Below, piece by piece: positions 61,348-64,000 of a stretch of DNA of 64,000 nt (positions are counted from its first letter, which is position 1; the number at the start of each line of letters is the position of its first letter). The stretch is from NVTR01 sp036480115 (lineage in GTDB: Bacteria; Pseudomonadota; Alphaproteobacteria; Rhodobacterales; Rhodobacteraceae). The notes beneath the pieces were generated by a model. It saw only the letters and a list, made by a program, of their open reading frames with translations, made no database searches and was not told the DNA's origin. The translations under genes and the position numbers were made by a program. The DNA lies in NCBI GenBank assembly GCA_965224795.1, contig CBDDAE010000001.1, positions 806,001 to 870,000 of the forward strand, given 5' to 3'.

Positions 61348-62568
61348 ATGAAAAAGACACTAATCGCACTGGCTGCTGCAGGGGCGGCTATGACAGCCGG
61401 TACCGGTGCCTATGCACAGGAACTGCACTTTATCATGTGCGGCGGCGAAGTCCGCGAAGCTGACCAAACAGTTATTGATCAGTTTATCGCAGACAACGCT
61501 GGCGTAACTGTCAACATGGAAGCTGTGCCATGGGGCACATGTCAGGATAAGTCCATGACACTGGCTGCTGCAGGTGACGCACCTTCGGTTGCTTACATGG
61601 GTTCACGGACTTTGGCGCAATTGGCCAAGAATGACCTGATCGTACCAATCACACTTTCTGCTGAAGCCCAGGCACAATATCAACCTGGCGTTCTGGCAAC
61701 TGTGACCAATGGCGGCCAGATCTGGGGCTACCCACACGCGTTTTCAACCAAAGCGCTGTATCTGAACTGTGACGTTATTGAAGCTTCCGGTCAGACATGT
61801 GCTGCGCCGGCAACTTGGGACGACATGTACAACATGGCCAAAGGCGTTACAGACGCGCTGGGCAGCGAAGGTGTTGCAGGTGTTGGTCTTACAGGTAAAG
61901 ACTTTGACAACACCATGCACCAGTTCCTGAACTACCTGTACTCAAACGGCGGTAAAGTTCTGGACACTACAACTGGTGAAGCCCTGCTGGACAGCAAGGA
62001 AACACGTGAAACCCTTGAATTCTATGGCAAACTGGCGACAGTTTCCCAGGAAGGTCCAACTGCTTGGGAACGTAGCCAGCTGAAAGACCTGTTCAATGAC
62101 GGCAAGATCGCCATGTACATTGACGGTCCTTGGGCCCGTGGTCAGATCAACGAAGACATCAACCAGATGACAGTGCCTGTTCCGGCTGGTCCAAGCGGTG
62201 TTTCCGGTACGATCCTGATCACAGACTCTATCGCTGTGTTCAACGGCACTGGCCACGAAGAGCTGGCCATCAAGCTGGCAGAAGCCCTGTCAACAGGTGA
62301 CGCACAGTATGATCTTGACTCCAGCTGGGGCCTGACACCGATCATGCAGTACGAAAACCTCGGCGTTGCAGAGCCATACTACCTGAACGATGACTTCTGG
62401 GGCATCTACACTGCTGGTATCGCTACCGGTGGACCAGAGCCTATGGTCACTGAATTCAAGTCGCTTCAGGCTGTTTTCGTGAACATGATCCAGGGCATCC
62501 TGCTGAACGACGATACAGTGGACAATCTGGTAACTATTGCTGGCGAAGAGCTGGCAGCAATCGAGTAA
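61348..62568 (+). CDS. ABC sugar transporter solute-binding protein
   Basis: This 406-aa periplasmic binding protein starts after GGAGGAAGTAGA. The signal peptide ends GAYA-QEL. The mature part has the CUT1 family pattern (ADQTVIDQFIADNAGVTVNMEAVPWG..GDAPSVAYMGS.. PHAFSTKALYLN..LKDLFNDGKIAMYIDGPWA). Two cysteine pairs may form disulfides. The gene is followed by a strong terminator, so it is likely made in excess over the permeases. GlcNAc or chitobiose is a plausible ligand given the neighbouring hexosaminidase. Confidence 0.92.
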   Translation: MKKTLIALAAAGAAMTAGTGAYAQELHFIMCGGEVREADQTVIDQFIADNAGVTVNMEAVPWGTCQDKSMTLAAAGDAPSVAYMGSRTLAQLAKNDLIVPITLSAEAQAQYQPGVLATVTNGGQIWGYPHAFSTKALYLNCDVIEASGQTCAAPATWDDMYNMAKGVTDALGSEGVAGVGLTGKDFDNTMHQFLNYLYSNGGKVLDTTTGEALLDSKETRETLEFYGKLATVSQEGPTAWERSQLKDLFNDGKIAMYIDGPWARGQINEDINQMTVPVPAGPSGVSGTILITDSIAVFNGTGHEELAIKLAEALSTGDAQYDLDSSWGLTPIMQYENLGVAEPYYLNDDFWGIYTAGIATGGPEPMVTEFKSLQAVFVNMIQGILLNDDTVDNLVTIAGEELAAIE

Positions 62569-62578
62569 TATCAATCCA

Positions 62579-62609
62579 ACGGGCGGCAGATTTCTGCCGC
62601 CCGTTTTTC
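62579..62609 (+). terminator. Rho-independent terminator after the binding-protein gene
   Basis: The arms CGGGCGGCAG and CTGCCGCCCG with a four-base loop are followed by TTTTTCT. It lies between the solute-binding protein and the ATPase gene, so the ATPase depends on read-through. Confidence 0.88.
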
Positions 62610-62628
62610 TAAAGAACTGGGGACCACG

Positions 62629-63732
62629 ATGGCCACGCTAGACCTAAAAAACATCAACAAATCATTTGGGGCAACCCAAGTACTGCATGACATCGACCTC
62701 CAAATTCAGGACAAAGAATTCGTGGTGTTTGTCGGGCCATCCGGTTGCGGCAAAAGTACCTTACTGCGCATCATTTCCGGCTTGGAAATGGCCACCGATG
62801 GCCATGTTGTCATCGATGGTGACGACGTTTCAGAACTACACCCGGTAGATCGCGGCATATCAATGGTGTTTCAATCTTACGCACTTTACCCGCACCTGAC
62901 CGTTTATGAAAACATCGCCTTCCCGTTGCGCGTACAAAAGCAAAGCAAAGAACAAATTGACCGTCAGGTCATGGATGCCGCGCGCATCCTGAAACTGGAA
63001 GAGCGCCTGCAGTTCAAACCCGGTGAACTGTCCGGTGGCCAGCGTCAGCGGGTCGCCATTGGTCGCTCGATCGTGCGCAAACCCAAGATTTTCCTGTTCG
63101 ACGAACCCCTGTCAAACCTTGACGCCGCCCTGCGCGGTGACATGCGGGTTGAGCTGTCTACACTGCACAAAAACCTTGACGCAACAATGGTTTACGTGAC
63201 CCACGATCAAATTGAAGCCATGACAATGGCCGACCGTATCGTGGTTTTGAACGCTGGCCGCGTTGAACAATTTGACACGCCACTGGCACTGTATCACCAG
63301 CCCAAAACCAAATTCGTCGCCTCTTTCATTGGCCAGCCAAGTATGAACTTTATTGATGCCACGGTTACCAGCATTTCCAAGGCGGGCCTTAAACTGCGCC
63401 TGTCAGGCGATGTTGACATGACCCTGCCGGTTGCCACCGCCGGCGTGTCAAAGGGCGATAAGGTAGAGGTGGGGATGCGCCCCGAACATGTGCATTTCTC
63501 AGCCAAAAAAGCCACGCTCAGCATGCGGATCAAAATCCTTGAACGTCTTGGCGGTGTCTCCATCACCTATGGCGACGTCGCGGGTTGTGAAAAATTCTGC
63601 GCCGCACTGGATGGCGAAACTCCAATCGCCGAAGGTCAAACCGTGTCGCTAAAAGTTGACCCCGCCGATTGCCACGTTTTCACAGCTTCTGGTGATGCAC
63701 TTGCACGCCAAAAGCTGCCAGAACTCGTCTAG
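62629..63732 (+). CDS. ABC sugar transporter ATPase (UgpC/MsmK type)
   Basis: This 367-aa ATPase has Walker A GPSGCGKST (K42), Q-loop VFQSYALYPH, signature LSGGQRQRVAIGR, Walker B IFLFDEPLSNLD and H-loop VTHDQIEAM. A C-terminal TOBE/MalK-like regulatory domain starts near residue 235. ATPases of this type often serve several sugar importers. Confidence 0.95.
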   Translation: MATLDLKNINKSFGATQVLHDIDLQIQDKEFVVFVGPSGCGKSTLLRIISGLEMATDGHVVIDGDDVSELHPVDRGISMVFQSYALYPHLTVYENIAFPLRVQKQSKEQIDRQVMDAARILKLEERLQFKPGELSGGQRQRVAIGRSIVRKPKIFLFDEPLSNLDAALRGDMRVELSTLHKNLDATMVYVTHDQIEAMTMADRIVVLNAGRVEQFDTPLALYHQPKTKFVASFIGQPSMNFIDATVTSISKAGLKLRLSGDVDMTLPVATAGVSKGDKVEVGMRPEHVHFSAKKATLSMRIKILERLGGVSITYGDVAGCEKFCAALDGETPIAEGQTVSLKVDPADCHVFTASGDALARQKLPELV

Positions 63733-63743
63733 GAAACAGCGCC

Positions 63744-64000
63744 ATGCGCATCGCCATATGCGGATTGGGTCTGCGGGCAAATCACGTCCTGTCGATCATG
63801 AAATCCAACATGCCCGAGATCGAATTCGTGGGCTACCTTGATCCGGTCGCCCAGCCGCCGTTCAGCGTGGGCGATGCGGATATGCCAAAGTTTGACGAGC
63901 TCAAGCACATGCTGGACACCACCACACCCGACCTGCTGTTCATCGCCTCGCCCAACCACATGCACCTTGAACATATCCGCATCGGGCTGGAAGCGGGCGT
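63744..64000 (+). CDS. Gfo/Idh/MocA-family oxidoreductase, N-terminal fragment
   Basis: The frame is open to the right edge, so the gene continues outside the window; 85 residues are visible. They form the NAD(P)-binding Rossmann unit: MRIAICGLGLRANHVLSIM, then FVGYLDPVAQP and DLLFIASPNHMHLEHI, the typical Gfo/Idh pattern. It is 11 bp after the ATPase gene, so it probably oxidises a sugar imported by this transporter. Confidence 0.88.
   Translation, partial: MRIAICGLGLRANHVLSIMKSNMPEIEFVGYLDPVAQPPFSVGDADMPKFDELKHMLDTTTPDLLFIASPNHMHLEHIRIGLEAG

Overview
The window reads as chromosomal DNA of an alphaproteobacterium of the Rhodobacterales (Roseobacter-type). The evidence is the gene content and order: a Calvin-cycle cluster led by a CbbR regulator, a Tad pilus locus, tamA-tamB, a SPOR lipoprotein followed by dacC-tmk-holB-tatD, and a GlcNAc-type ABC transporter beside a GH20 hexosaminidase. 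The base composition looks moderate for that group. No species is claimed.

Layout. 1-2340: LysR regulator fragment, Rieske oxygenase and an AhpD-fold protein. 2561-10401: tamA followed by tamB, with tamB cut in two by a 2806-bp IS1595-family transposon (4056-6861). The transposon has 22/25 matching terminal inverted repeats and a perfect 8-bp target duplication. Besides its transposase it carries a winged-helix-like protein, a degenerate tRNA-Gly-like gene, an NYN-domain nuclease and a 47-aa basic protein. 11164-12491: DUF1761-ArsR-DUF4287 operon with a promoter-overlapping palindrome. 12790-13535: wreck of a ParB/methyltransferase gene. 13622-23649: Tad (Flp) pilus locus (flp, cpaB, tadG, tadE, tadF, cpaE, cpaF, tadB, tadC, a LuxR-type regulator, cpaA) without a secretin. 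24144-27767: two secreted proteins and a PhoPQ-like two-component system. 28382-29400: dead IS3 element next to tRNA-Ser. 29692-36207: envelope and replication housekeeping genes (SPOR lipoprotein, D-Ala-D-Ala carboxypeptidase, thymidylate kinase, DNA polymerase III delta', TatD, a beta-lactamase-fold hydrolase, an AEC transporter).

36558-47917: cbbR divergent from fbp-prk-tkt-gap-pgk-fba-rpe-(Tat-exported metallo-hydrolase)-cbbY-gph. The whole regeneration arm of the Calvin cycle and both sugar-phosphate clean-up phosphatases are here, but RuBisCO is not. 48313-56587: RND efflux pair, two low-complexity secreted proteins (one with FNPFGG repeats), a membrane-anchored helical-repeat protein and a dynamin-like GTPase. 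56584-64000: GntR regulator and beta-N-acetylhexosaminidase divergent from an ABC sugar transporter and a truncated Gfo/Idh dehydrogenase, forming an amino-sugar uptake and catabolism locus.

The most unusual item is the IS1595 transposon. It has inactivated tamB cleanly and apparently recently, and its cargo pairs a PIN/NYN-type ribonuclease with an altered tRNA-Gly-like gene. Functional links inside that cargo are inference.
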